Source of the DNA: Tractidigestivibacter montrealensis
Lineage (GTDB): Bacteria; Actinomycetota; Coriobacteriia; Coriobacteriales; Atopobiaceae
Assembly: GCF_024741235.1 (NCBI RefSeq)
Contig: NZ_JANSKA010000004.1
Coordinates: forward strand, 186,001 to 250,000
Length of the DNA stretch: 64,000 nucleotides
Direction: 5' to 3'
A program made the position numbers and the translations under genes. Each line of letters starts with the position of its first letter. Position 1 is the first letter of the stretch. Shown piece after piece: positions 16,951 to 25,403 of this stretch. Below the pieces are notes generated by a model, which searched no databases, was not told the DNA's origin, and worked only from the letters and a program-made list of their open reading frames with translations.

Positions 16951-18166
16951 GGGTCTCTCGCTCAAGAAGAACATCGCCTGGAACTCCGCCGGCTCCATCG
17001 TGCGGCTGGGCTGCAACTACCTCATCACCATTGCCGTGGTGCGTCTTTCCCATGGCTTCGATGCCGCGGGCGCCCTCTCGCTGGCCATGTCGGTCTCCAA
17101 CCTTGTGGCGCCCTTTGCCGACTTCCGCCTGCGAACGGTGCAGGTGACCGACGTCCGGGGCGAGCACAGTTCCGGTGAGTATGTTGGCTTGCGTCTTCTC
17201 ACGAGTGCCTTAGCCTTCGTGGCTGGCGTTGCCTATGCGGTTCTTACGTGCTCCCTGGATGCCGTGCCGGCAATTGTCGCCTACCTGGTGGCTTCGCTTG
17301 CCGCAAACTTCATCGAGGGTCTCCACGCAATAGATCAGCGGCACCTTCGCATGGACTACATCGGCCGCTCCTACATGATGCAGGGCATCTCCAACCTAGT
17401 CCTTTTCTCTGTGGTGCTGTGGTTCAGCGATTCTCTGGTGCTGGCCTGCATCTCCATGGCCGTCTCCACGCTGGCAATCTGCGGTATCTACGATATGCCG
17501 CGAGCCTCTGGCTTTGAGTCCATCAAGCCCGTCATCGACCTGCGCTCTGCCGCCCGTACGCTTGCAACACTGCTGCCGCTGGTCATAGCACAGGTGTGCT
17601 CGAGTGCTGTCCTTACGGTCCCTAAGCAGTACCTCGCAGCGAGTGTGAGCACGGCTGCTCTGGGCATCTACTCTTCTGTGGCGTCTCCGGCGGCAATTGT
17701 CCAGATGGGGGCCTCCTACATCTACAGCCCCCTCATGGGCGAGTTCGCACAGCGCTTCAAGGATGACAAGGCATCCGCGCTCAAGCTCTTCAGGCGCACC
17801 ATCCAGGGCATTGTGGGTATCACGGTGGTCTTCTCGGTGCTCATTCTTATCTTTGGCGAGTGGGTGCTTGGTCTTCTCTACGGTCAGGAGATAGTCGAGT
17901 ACAGCTACCTTCTTGGCCCAGCGGTGCTCTGTACTTTTGTGACTGCCTTTGCCTGGTTCATGAACGACCTGCTGCTCTCGCTCAGAGACTACAAGGCAAG
18001 CTTCCTCGGCAACGTTGTGGCCACCGTTGTCTCGCTTGCGGTCACCATTCCCGTGGTGGACCTTTTTGGCATGAACGGCGTAAGCTGGGTTGGCGTGGGC
18101 TCCTACCTCATGGCCGTCCTCTCGCTGGTGGCGTTCTTTGTGCGCGACTGCAAGAGGCTCGATTAG
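16943..18166 (+). CDS. Lipid-linked oligosaccharide flippase (Wzx/TacF-like)
   Basis: 407-aa membrane protein with about 12 hydrophobic segments, starting MAKGLSLKKNIAWNSAGSI, typical of the polysaccharide transporter (PST/MATE) family. It would flip the lipid-linked repeat unit made by the neighbouring transferases. In pneumococcus the relative TacF accepts only choline-bearing units, which suits this neighbourhood but is not shown here. The ATG follows GGAGGAAAG and overlaps the previous stop. The TAG stop lies 8 bases before the first 29-bp palindrome. Confidence 0.87.
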   Translation: MAKGLSLKKNIAWNSAGSIVRLGCNYLITIAVVRLSHGFDAAGALSLAMSVSNLVAPFADFRLRTVQVTDVRGEHSSGEYVGLRLLTSALAFVAGVAYAVLTCSLDAVPAIVAYLVASLAANFIEGLHAIDQRHLRMDYIGRSYMMQGISNLVLFSVVLWFSDSLVLACISMAVSTLAICGIYDMPRASGFESIKPVIDLRSAARTLATLLPLVIAQVCSSAVLTVPKQYLAASVSTAALGIYSSVASPAAIVQMGASYIYSPLMGEFAQRFKDDKASALKLFRRTIQGIVGITVVFSVLILIFGEWVLGLLYGQEIVEYSYLLGPAVLCTFVTAFAWFMNDLLLSLRDYKASFLGNVVATVVSLAVTIPVVDLFGMNGVSWVGVGSYLMAVLSLVAFFVRDCKRLD

Positions 18167-18173
18167 ACAAAGA

Positions 18174-18202
18174 TGAGACAAAGGGACAGTCCCTTTGTCT
18201 CA
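18174..18202. repeat. 29-bp palindrome, copy 1
   Basis: TGAGACAAAGGGAC, a central A, then the exact complement arm. It lies 8 bases after the flippase stop. The flippase end TAGACAAAGA looks like a damaged further half-copy of TGAGACAAAG. It can act as a bidirectional hairpin. Confidence 0.9.
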
Positions 18203-18261
18203 CGGGCGAAGAGGAGAGAGGGTCTGCCGAACAGGACGAGCAGTACACGAGGGGAGAGGAA

Positions 18262-18290
18262 TGAGACAAAGAGACTGTCCCTTTGTCTCA
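18262..18290. repeat. 29-bp palindrome, copy 2 (one mismatch)
   Basis: Same element as copy 1, with one arm change (AAAGAGAC against GTCCCTTT). It is 59 bases from copy 1. The two enclose a purine-rich, non-coding-looking spacer just upstream of the second licD. Confidence 0.88.
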
Positions 18291-18309
18291 TTACAAGGGG
18301 AGGAAGAAG

Positions 18310-19167
18310 ATGGATGAGATGCGGCCGTATCCCGAGGGCGCTCTCGAGAGGCTGCAAGATGCCGAACGCAGCATTCTGGGTGTCGTGGATGCGCTCTGCC
18401 GCGAGAACGGCATCGACTACTTCATCGATTCGGGGACCTGCCTGGGCGCGGTTCGCCATGGAGGCTTCATCCCCTGGGATGACGACACGGACATTGGCAT
18501 GGCCTATGAGGACTACCAACGCTTTGTCGAGCTCGCCCCCAGGGCACTGCCCAAGGGTTATTCGCTTGCCACGTGTCAGAACACTCCGGGCCTCACGTCG
18601 CTCTGGGTCAAGGTCTTTCTCGACGGTACGCGCTTCATCGATGATGTCTCCATGGAGGCCGGCTGCAACCAGGCAATCTTTCTCGACGTCTTTCCCTTCT
18701 TCCGCCAGGAAGCCAATCCTGCGCGTGCCCGGGCGCAGAAGGCAACGTGCCTCCGGCTCCAGCGCATGAGCTACCTTCACGGCATCGCGCACCCCAAGAT
18801 TCCGACAGACACTTCCATGCGTGGCCTTAAGGCAACGGCATGTTCCGTGCTCCATCACACTATCGCTCAGGCGTGGAAGCCGCAGGAGCTCTCATGCCGG
18901 CTCATTGAGGCTGCGCAGCCCAAGGAACCCTTGGAGCGCTGGTTCAATGCCACCTATCCCCTGGAGGGGCTCTACGACACTTCCGATATCTTCCCCACGA
19001 AAGACATCGCCTTCGACGGGATGACCCTACGGGCACCGCATGATTGCGACGCGTATCTGCGCGTGCTTTATGGCGATTATCACCAGCTCCCGCCTGCTGA
19101 AGACCGCTACACCCATCTCCCCCGCATCCTCGACTTTGGGGACGGGGTCAACGTGATGGAGCAGTAA
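18310..19167 (+). CDS. LicD family phosphotransferase 2
   Basis: 285 aa with the LicD core GTCLGAVRHGGFIPWDDDTDIGM (about residue 35-60, two Asp pairs for metal), a KVFLDGTRF block and a C-terminal VLYGDYHQLPPAEDR. Starts at the ATG behind AGGGGAGGAAG (2-3 bases of that run are shared with the repeat flank). Together with the gene at 15061 it gives two LicD enzymes to match two LicC enzymes, so each pair may decorate a different position or use a different head group. Confidence 0.9.
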   Translation: MDEMRPYPEGALERLQDAERSILGVVDALCRENGIDYFIDSGTCLGAVRHGGFIPWDDDTDIGMAYEDYQRFVELAPRALPKGYSLATCQNTPGLTSLWVKVFLDGTRFIDDVSMEAGCNQAIFLDVFPFFRQEANPARARAQKATCLRLQRMSYLHGIAHPKIPTDTSMRGLKATACSVLHHTIAQAWKPQELSCRLIEAAQPKEPLERWFNATYPLEGLYDTSDIFPTKDIAFDGMTLRAPHDCDAYLRVLYGDYHQLPPAEDRYTHLPRILDFGDGVNVMEQ

Positions 19168-19191
19168 AAGCTTTGACGCCTCTGCTTAGTG

Positions 19192-19548
19192 CTAACGCTT
19201 GTTCTGGGGGTTGTCGCCAAACTCCTTCTTGCTGAGCGCGACCTCCTGAGAGAGCTGCTCGACCTTGTCTGTAAGGCGCGACACATCGCAGGCAAGGTTG
19301 AAAAGCTTGAGCAGCATGAGCGCGATGACCACGAGGAATACGAAGTTGCTGGGCGAGAGGAACCCCAGGAGATCTGAGAAGTAGTACGCGATTCCCGGGA
19401 AGATTGCCAGAATAAGGAGAAGCACGGCAGCGCAGACCCAATAGACCGAGTCGGCGATGCGAATCTTTGACCTTCTCACCTTGCGCACAACGATGGAGAG
19501 GGCAAACAGTGCCCCAATGATGAGGGCTATACGAAGAACGATGGACAT
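19192..19548 (-). CDS. DUF2304 membrane protein
   Basis: 118 aa with three hydrophobic segments (about 4-20, 35-55, 65-85) and a charged coiled C-terminus (SRLTDKVEQLSQEVALSKKE). DUF2304 proteins are regularly encoded beside polyprenyl-phosphate GT2 enzymes and may anchor or assist them. Here it begins 8 bases after the GT2 at 19557 ends, on the same strand, which supports that pairing. Function unproven. Confidence 0.85.
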   Translation of the reverse strand: MSIVLRIALIIGALFALSIVVRKVRRSKIRIADSVYWVCAAVLLLILAIFPGIAYYFSDLLGFLSPSNFVFLVVIALMLLKLFNLACDVSRLTDKVEQLSQEVALSKKEFGDNPQNKR

Positions 19549-19556
19549 GGCAGTTC

Positions 19557-20237
19557 CTATCTAAACCACTGGAAGAGCAGGATGGAGAGGCACGTGCGCG
19601 CCATATAGGAAATCGAGGACATGAAGTGCAGGTAGCTCGTGCCGCCTTGCCTTTCTCGCATCTCTGCGGGTACCTCGATGACCTTTGCGCCCCTGCGGAT
19701 GAGAAGCGCAATGGTATCTGGCTCGGGCGCCAGGTCGAACCCGCGAGCGAGCCGCTCGATCATGGCCCGGTTGTACATGCGCATGCCGGACGTTGGATCG
19801 GTGATGGTGGCGCCCGTTGTCTGGTGGATGATCGCGGTGATGAGCTTTGCCCCTGCGCCGCGTGCACCCACTGCGCCGCCACCTGCGAGGTTGCGCGAGG
19901 CAATCACGATGTCTGCGCCCTCTTCCTCGAGGGTCTTTGCCATGGTGGGGATGTACTCGGGTATATGCTGGCCGTCTGAGTCGATCTGCACGGCGGCGTC
20001 ATAGCCATGGCGCAGGGCATACTTCATGCCCGCCTTCACGGCGGAGGTAAGGCCGCAGTTCACGGGGAGATCGATGTGGTTGAGTGCCAGCTCGTCGCAG
20101 ATGCGCGGCGTGGCGTCGCTCGAGCCGTCGTTGACGACGAGGTAGTCAACGTCTGGGCAGGTGCTAGTCAGCTCTCGTACGGTGTTTGCGAGACACTCTT
20201 CCTCGTTGTACGCGGGCACGATTGCAAGGACTCTCAC
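19557..20237 (-). CDS. Polyprenyl-phosphate glycosyltransferase (GT2, DPM1-like)
   Basis: About 226 aa. Begins VRVLAIVPAYNEEECLANTV (GTG 20237 behind GAGGGAACGG), then YLVVNDGSSD, AVQIDSDGQHIPEY and a GMRMYNRAM acceptor region, ending in a hydrophobic segment. The family transfers a sugar from a nucleotide donor to undecaprenyl phosphate. Longer upstream reading to 20378 is rejected: it lacks a ribosome site and precedes the conserved N-terminus. It is the fifth glycosyltransferase of the surface cluster. Confidence 0.88.
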   Translation of the reverse strand: MRVLAIVPAYNEEECLANTVRELTSTCPDVDYLVVNDGSSDATPRICDELALNHIDLPVNCGLTSAVKAGMKYALRHGYDAAVQIDSDGQHIPEYIPTMAKTLEEEGADIVIASRNLAGGGAVGARGAGAKLITAIIHQTTGATITDPTSGMRMYNRAMIERLARGFDLAPEPDTIALLIRRGAKVIEVPAEMRERQGGTSYLHFMSSISYMARTCLSILLFQWFR

Positions 20238-20327
20238 GATTCCGTTCCCTCTCGTCTTATCCCAAAGCAGGTGCCCGTCCATGGTATCGCAGCATGCGCC
20301 CGCGTCATGGAAAGCCCCACGATGCAC

Positions 20328-20357
20328 AAAAAACTCCCCCACCATACGGAGGGGGAG
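20328..20357 (-). terminator. Intrinsic terminator of the cold-shock gene
   Basis: Read leftwards, CTCCCCC and GGGGGAG form a stem with a 10-base loop followed by six Ts (20328-20333). Confidence 0.85.
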
Positions 20358-20401
20358 CCAAGTCCCACAAATCCCCAAAGGGGTATGAGTTGGGCTATGA
20401 A

Positions 20402-20605
20402 CTAGAGCTTGTGGACGTTGGAAGCCTGGAGCTTGCCGTTCTGGCCGGTGGTGATGTCAAACTCGACAGCCTGGCCCTCGTCCAGGGTCTTGAAGCCGTC
20501 CATCTGAATCTCGGAGTAGTGGACGAACAGGTCGTCGCCATCCTCACGAGAGATGAAGCCATAGCCCTTGTCGGGGTTGAACCACTTAACAGTACCCTTT
20601 GCCAT
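20402..20605 (-). CDS. Cold-shock protein (CspA family)
   Basis: 67-aa single cold-shock domain with RNP1 KGYGFISRE and RNP2 LFVHYSEI, starting [12 protein letters not shown]. It binds single-stranded RNA/DNA and acts as an RNA chaperone. The ATG at 20605 follows AAAGAAAGG. Roughly 80 bases of leader lie between a TAATAT box (20689-20694, read leftwards) and the start, consistent with the structured leaders of cold-shock mRNAs. Monocistronic, with its own terminator. Confidence 0.95.
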   Translation of the reverse strand: MAKGTVKWFNPDKGYGFISREDGDDLFVHYSEIQMDGFKTLDEGQAVEFDITTGQNGKLQASNVHKL

Positions 20606-20786
20606 GTCGTGCCTTTCTTTCTTTGCCCCGCAGGACAAAAAGCTGCGCTCTCGCGCGATACCTTGTGGCCCCAACAGCCACGGGTGCTATATTACCCCAA
20701 TGGTTCTGGGAATAGCCCATAAATCCCCAAGTGGTAATCAATGGCCACTTCCGGTCCCATGCACGCCGCTCGCAAAATAGTAGTTG

Positions 20787-21473
20787 CTACCTCTCGTTCG
20801 CAAGCGCTTCTCGCCAGTTTGAGATGGAACAGTCCGCTGCAGCAACGACCTCACGTTCGTTCTGGAGGGGGTTGTTGCTCAGTACTGCACAGGTGCGCAT
20901 TCCGGCTCGCTTTGCGGAGCAGATCCCCTGGAGGAGGTCCTCGAAGACCATGCAGTCCCCGGGCTTCGCAGAGATGCGCCTTGCCGCTTCGAGGTAGATG
21001 TCGGGGTGATCCTTGCCGCACCCAACCTCCTTAGCGCATACCACGGCATCGAAGAGGTCGTAGACGTCCACGTTCGTCTTCATGGCGCCAAGCACGTCGG
21101 GGTCGTTGGTGGTCGCGAGCGCCAGGGGCACGCCTTCGCTTCTCAGCGCTGCAAGGTACTCCCTCGCGCCTGGCCGCAGGCGTACCTGGGTGGCGTAGAG
21201 CGCACGGCCCATGGAGTTCCACTCATCGCAGATCTCCTCGACCGTGTCCTTGAGGCCGTAGCGCTCGATGCACCAGCGCGCGCCGCCCGCAAAGCCAAGC
21301 ATAGTGAGCGTGCGGCCAACATCTGGCGTATAGCTGATGCCACGCGACCTCAAGAAGGCGATGTCCACCTGTTTCCAGAGGTCGTGCGTCAGAGCGAGGG
21401 TGTCGTCAAAGTCAAAGATGGCTGCCGAGAAGCTCGGTGGCCACAGTGGGTTCGAGGTGGTCTGCTCGTGCAT
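20787..21473 (-). CDS. HAD-family phosphatase (phosphoglucomutase/phosphatase-like)
   Basis: 228 aa. HAD motif I FDFDDTLALT (nucleophile and acid/base Asp), motif II LALATTND, motif III Lys in CGKDHPD, motif IV VFEDLLQGICSAKRAG. The helical cap between residues 30 and 100 places it in subfamily IA, with sugar-phosphate or nucleotide phosphatases. It follows the TPR gene by 47 bases on the same strand. Substrate unknown. Confidence 0.88.
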   Translation of the reverse strand: MHEQTTSNPLWPPSFSAAIFDFDDTLALTHDLWKQVDIAFLRSRGISYTPDVGRTLTMLGFAGGARWCIERYGLKDTVEEICDEWNSMGRALYATQVRLRPGAREYLAALRSEGVPLALATTNDPDVLGAMKTNVDVYDLFDAVVCAKEVGCGKDHPDIYLEAARRISAKPGDCMVFEDLLQGICSAKRAGMRTCAVLSNNPLQNEREVVAAADCSISNWREALANER

Positions 21474-21520
21474 GTGTGTGCTGTCTCCTAGGTTTCTGGC
21501 TGGGCTTCGCGCTGCCTGCG

Positions 21521-23866
21521 CTAGCGGTCTGGCTCGTCCTCGATGGAGCGGAGCATGCCGTAGTACACGTCATCGTGCGTCATGAGCCCCAGAATGGTCA
21601 TGAACTCCCGGGCCACCGAGAATATCTCGGCATCGAGGGAGGCACGCATGCCCTCGAAGAAGGCGTCGGTGACCTTCTCGGTGGGCGCTATCGCGATGTC
21701 GCGAGCCGCAAGCGCCGCGCGCACCTGCTCCTCGCTGAGAGGCTCGCTCGAGGTGGCGGTGCCCTGCAGCTGCAAGACTATGGCCGAGAGCTGCGAGGCC
21801 ATCTGGGTGGCGATGCCAGGCATGAACGAGAGTGCCCGCTGGTAACAGGCGCGGGCAGCTCGTATGTCCTGGCGGTTCCACTCGTAGCTAGCCATGCGGA
21901 AGTAGCCAAGCCCCACGCCCTCGGGGTCGTGGGCAAGCTCAAGGAGGTGCCCCACCTCCACCATGGCATCGTCCGTTCGGCCATCGGCATCAAGGCACTG
22001 TGCCAGTTGCAGCCGCGAGTGGATACTCAGGGGTGCCAGCTCCACGGCACGGCGGGCTCGCTCTGTGGCCCGAGGTAGACGGCCTTCGGCAAGCGCTGCC
22101 ACGGAGGCCACGAGCTGGGCCTCTAGGTAGGCATCGGGCGCAAGGCGCGTCTCGTGGGAGCCGTCCCAAAGCAGGCGGTTGTAGAGCACGCGGTCAACGT
22201 AGCTGCCAAACGCGCGCCACTCCACCGTGGGCGTGTCCTCGTAGGCTCGCGCCTGCTCCACAGGCGCGAGGGCGTCAAGCACGCAGGAGAGCGCCCCTGC
22301 CGTGTCCTTCTGGGCAAGCAGCTCCTTGGACTTCTCGACGGCTTCGAAGAGCGCGTTGCCGTTTACGAACTCGTCTTGGATGGCCTGGGGGTCATCATCG
22401 GGGAGCGTGCCGTCTATGAGCTTGCCCACGCAGCGGCGAGCGGCCTCCCTTACGGTTGCGTCGTCGTCCTTGCCCGCAAGCTCCATGATGGCGCGGACGT
22501 TCTCCTCGGTCGAGGACGAGAGGCGCCGCGCGATTTGCGAAGCAACCTCGACACGCTTGCTCTCTTCGACAATGCCAAGCTGGTTCACGCGACTTGCCCC
22601 CAGCGCCGTGGCAAAGGGGTCTGCAAGCACACGTGTTGAGAGCTCAACGGTCTCGTAGCGCCTGGTGGGGCAGAACTGCTCGCCCTCAAGCGAGAAACCC
22701 TGCCTTACGGGCGAGATCTGGCCGTCCTTCTCGTCGAGCGTGGCGTCGAAGCCTTGGTAGGTTGCCACGGGATCAAAGGTTCCCGTGAGGGGGATTACCG
22801 AGAAGCCCTCGCGGTCGAAGCACACGGAGTAGTAGCAGTCGTGCGACTGTGGGGTGTCAACGGTGCCCGCAACCCACACGTGCCGTATGAGCGAGCTGCA
22901 GCGAAACGCACAGGCTGCCAGCAGGATGCCAACGCGAAGGTTGTAGTCGGTGGCTGCGCGACGGCGCATTTCGGGCGTTGACGGAACAATCCCCAAACCG
23001 TCGACCCACACATGGGCGGGCATGGCGGAAGGTGGCGTGAGGTCGACCACGATGGCCACGTTGCCGTCGGCCACGTTTGTTCGGAAGCTCGCCTGAAGGC
23101 GATAGGGCACCTGGAAGTGCTCGATGCCCGTCGAGATGCCCTTGCGCACCGCCCACTCGCCGTTGGGGCGCTCCTCCTCGCGCGTGGGAAGGCCGTCTGC
23201 GATGGTAGGAATCTGTGACGTGACGGAGGTGGCGATGCGCTGCCTAAACCTCACGAGCTCGCCTACCGGCACGTCGTCCGCGTCATCGAAGAACGTCGAG
23301 GCGAGAAGTGCCGCGTTGAGTGCCGCCTCAATGCGAAGCACCTTGAGCTTTGCCGCATAGCTCAGCTCTGGGTCATTCACGCGCAGGTAGAAGAGGTGCG
23401 AGGTGTGCGGTCGGACCACGCCTACCGATGGCATGGCAACGTCCGGGGCAAGAAGTCCCGCATCGTCAAGCGCGTCGGCGAGAAACAGCTCGAGGTTAGA
23501 AGGTGGGAGCGCGTCCTGTGCGGAGGAGGGCACGATGATCTGACCTTCTCCGGTACTCTGGTCATCGCGTTGACGCGAGCGGATGTCCGCCACAACAAGG
23601 CCAAGGTCTGAGAGGGGGTCGTCAGAAGCCATGAGCCGCTGGGACAGCACGTCGATGTCGAGCGTCGTCGTGACTCGCGGATGGCCCGCATCGACGGCTG
23701 CGGCAAAGCGGGCACCTAGCCTGGGCGCCGCGACCTTCCCTTCAGAGATTGCCTGACCTGCGGAGTCCTGGTCCTGCGGGGCGACCTGCCGCCCAAAGGC
23801 ATGCGATAGTGCCTGCGTGAAGTCGCGCGCCCAGTGCGGCCAGCGCTCGTCGTCAGTCTCCTCCAT
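21521..23866 (-). CDS. Large TPR-containing cytosolic protein of unknown function
   Basis: About 781 aa, acidic, no signal peptide or membrane segment. The C-terminal third contains tetratricopeptide-like helices (ATERARRAVELAPLSIHSRL, IRAARACYQRALSFMPG), and residues about 480-620 look like HEAT/TPR-type helical repeats. The N-terminal half has beta-rich stretches and no known motif. The ATG at 23866 is chosen because of an ideal AGGAGGT six bases upstream; a start at 23890 lacks one. Likely a scaffold or regulator. Confidence 0.75.
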   Translation of the reverse strand: MEETDDERWPHWARDFTQALSHAFGRQVAPQDQDSAGQAISEGKVAAPRLGARFAAAVDAGHPRVTTTLDIDVLSQRLMASDDPLSDLGLVVADIRSRQRDDQSTGEGQIIVPSSAQDALPPSNLELFLADALDDAGLLAPDVAMPSVGVVRPHTSHLFYLRVNDPELSYAAKLKVLRIEAALNAALLASTFFDDADDVPVGELVRFRQRIATSVTSQIPTIADGLPTREEERPNGEWAVRKGISTGIEHFQVPYRLQASFRTNVADGNVAIVVDLTPPSAMPAHVWVDGLGIVPSTPEMRRRAATDYNLRVGILLAACAFRCSSLIRHVWVAGTVDTPQSHDCYYSVCFDREGFSVIPLTGTFDPVATYQGFDATLDEKDGQISPVRQGFSLEGEQFCPTRRYETVELSTRVLADPFATALGASRVNQLGIVEESKRVEVASQIARRLSSSTEENVRAIMELAGKDDDATVREAARRCVGKLIDGTLPDDDPQAIQDEFVNGNALFEAVEKSKELLAQKDTAGALSCVLDALAPVEQARAYEDTPTVEWRAFGSYVDRVLYNRLLWDGSHETRLAPDAYLEAQLVASVAALAEGRLPRATERARRAVELAPLSIHSRLQLAQCLDADGRTDDAMVEVGHLLELAHDPEGVGLGYFRMASYEWNRQDIRAARACYQRALSFMPGIATQMASQLSAIVLQLQGTATSSEPLSEEQVRAALAARDIAIAPTEKVTDAFFEGMRASLDAEIFSVAREFMTILGLMTHDDVYYGMLRSIEDEPDR

Positions 23867-23940
23867 GCGGCACCTCCTCATTGCCTGCAAACCGGCGGTT
23901 CCGGTCGCGTCTCCGAACTCACCTTATACCCATGGAGTGG

Positions 23941-23979
23941 AAAAGGCACCCCAGAGACCGCAATGGCCTTCGGGGTGCC
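23941..23979 (-). terminator. Terminator downstream of the DUF1015 gene
   Basis: Read leftwards, GGCACCCC (23972-23979) pairs with GGGGTGCC (23945-23952), followed by TTTT. Confidence 0.7.
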
Positions 23980-23990
23980 GGTTTGCGCTC

Positions 23991-25256
23991 CTATGCCTGG
24001 CGCTTCACGGCGCTCCCCAGGATTGGCCTGATGAAGAGCCCGCTTCTCAGCTTTGGCTCGAACCAGGTGGACTTGGGGGGCATGATGCCCTCCTCGTCTG
24101 CCACGGCCATCATGTCGGCTACCGGCGTTGCCCTCAGCGCAAAGGCAAGGCCGCCCTTGCCGACGAGCGGCTCGAGGGCGCCGGCGTCCGGCTGACCGCC
24201 CACAAAGCAGATGCGCGCGTCGCGTCCGGGGTCGGTGATGCCCAGGATGGGACCTAGGACCTGGTTCTGGAGAACCGAGACGTCGAGCTTGCCCACGGCC
24301 GTCTGGGGGACGTCGCCCTGCCATGCAAGCTCGCGCCACGCACCGTCGAGGAAGAGCCCGTAGTGGAGGGCTTCCGTGGGGCGCACGGGTCCCTCGGCGG
24401 ACTCGTCCACGGCAAAGCCCTGGTTGACGAGGCGAGCGAGAAGGTCCTCGGCAGAGAGGCCCGCGGTGTCTGCCACCACGCGGTCGTAGGGGAGGGTCAT
24501 GAGCTGGCTCTCGGGGAAGAGCACGGCCAGGAGGTAGTCGCAGGGCTCGGTGCCGGGGGCGCCCATCGCGTCTCCGTGTTCCTCGCGGAGCGACTTTCGC
24601 ACGCGTGCCGCGGCGGCCGCGCGGTGGTGGCCATCGGCGATGTAGGCGCGCGGGACAAGCGCGAGCATCGTGCGCAGGGCGTCGACGGCAGCAGGCCTGT
24701 TGACGCGCCACACGGTCTCGCGCAGACCCTCTGCGTCGGTGAAGCCGTAGAGCGGGGTTGCCGTCGTTGCGGCGGCGACGATGGTCGAGAGCGTGGGGTC
24801 GTCGCGGTAGGCGAGGAGCACGGGGCCGGTCTGGCAACCGGTGGTTGCAATGTGGTCTGCGCGGTCCTTCTCGTCAACCGGGCGCGTGAACTCGTGACGG
24901 CGGATGGTGCCGGACTCGTAGTCGTCTACCGAGAAGGCCGCAACGATACCCGTCTGCTCGTGGCCGTTGCCGCTCAGGCGGTAGAGGTAGTAGCAGGGGT
25001 CCCCGTCGCGCACGAGCGTGCCGTCGGCAACACGGTCTGCTAGGAGGCTTGCGGCCTTCTGGTAGACATCGGGGGCATGCATGTCGTGGGAGGGGTCGAA
25101 GGCGGTCTCGGGGCGGTCGATGGCGAGAAACGAGTGCGGGCGCTCGGCCACGGCCTCCCGTGCCTCCTCCCTCGTGAAGACGTCATAGGGCAGTGACGCG
25201 AAGTCCTTGGCCTTCTCGGGCTGAGGCCTGTAGCACACGAACGGCTCTGCGCGCAT
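23991..25256 (-). CDS. DUF1015 family protein
   Basis: 421 aa. Carries typical DUF1015 blocks: SLPYDVFTREEA near the N-terminus, YYLYRL, the central IADGHHRAAAA motif (about residue 205), and MPPKSTWFEPKLRSGLFI at the end. The HH motif suggests a metal or phosphate site, but the biochemical role is not established; in other bacteria such genes often sit near serine biosynthesis, which is not seen here. ATG 25256 follows AAGGAG. Transcribed alone, ending in its own terminator. Confidence 0.9.
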   Translation of the reverse strand: MRAEPFVCYRPQPEKAKDFASLPYDVFTREEAREAVAERPHSFLAIDRPETAFDPSHDMHAPDVYQKAASLLADRVADGTLVRDGDPCYYLYRLSGNGHEQTGIVAAFSVDDYESGTIRRHEFTRPVDEKDRADHIATTGCQTGPVLLAYRDDPTLSTIVAAATTATPLYGFTDAEGLRETVWRVNRPAAVDALRTMLALVPRAYIADGHHRAAAAARVRKSLREEHGDAMGAPGTEPCDYLLAVLFPESQLMTLPYDRVVADTAGLSAEDLLARLVNQGFAVDESAEGPVRPTEALHYGLFLDGAWRELAWQGDVPQTAVGKLDVSVLQNQVLGPILGITDPGRDARICFVGGQPDAGALEPLVGKGGLAFALRATPVADMMAVADEEGIMPPKSTWFEPKLRSGLFIRPILGSAVKRQA

Positions 25257-25403
25257 GTCGCTCCTTCGTTGCGGTCTTGATACGGGATGGAGTCCTGGTA
25301 GCTCCACGAGCAGATTCTAGCGCGCGGAGCCCGTGGCTTCAGGTACCGTAGACGCTTAGAAACCCGTATGTGACAGGCAGGACGAGGCCGGGGGAGAGCA
25401 TCG

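Noticed and set aside
18174-18290. Start of a CRISPR array because of two similar palindromic repeats
   Set aside because: Only two units, perfect palindromes, other copies scattered one by one through the window, no cas gene.
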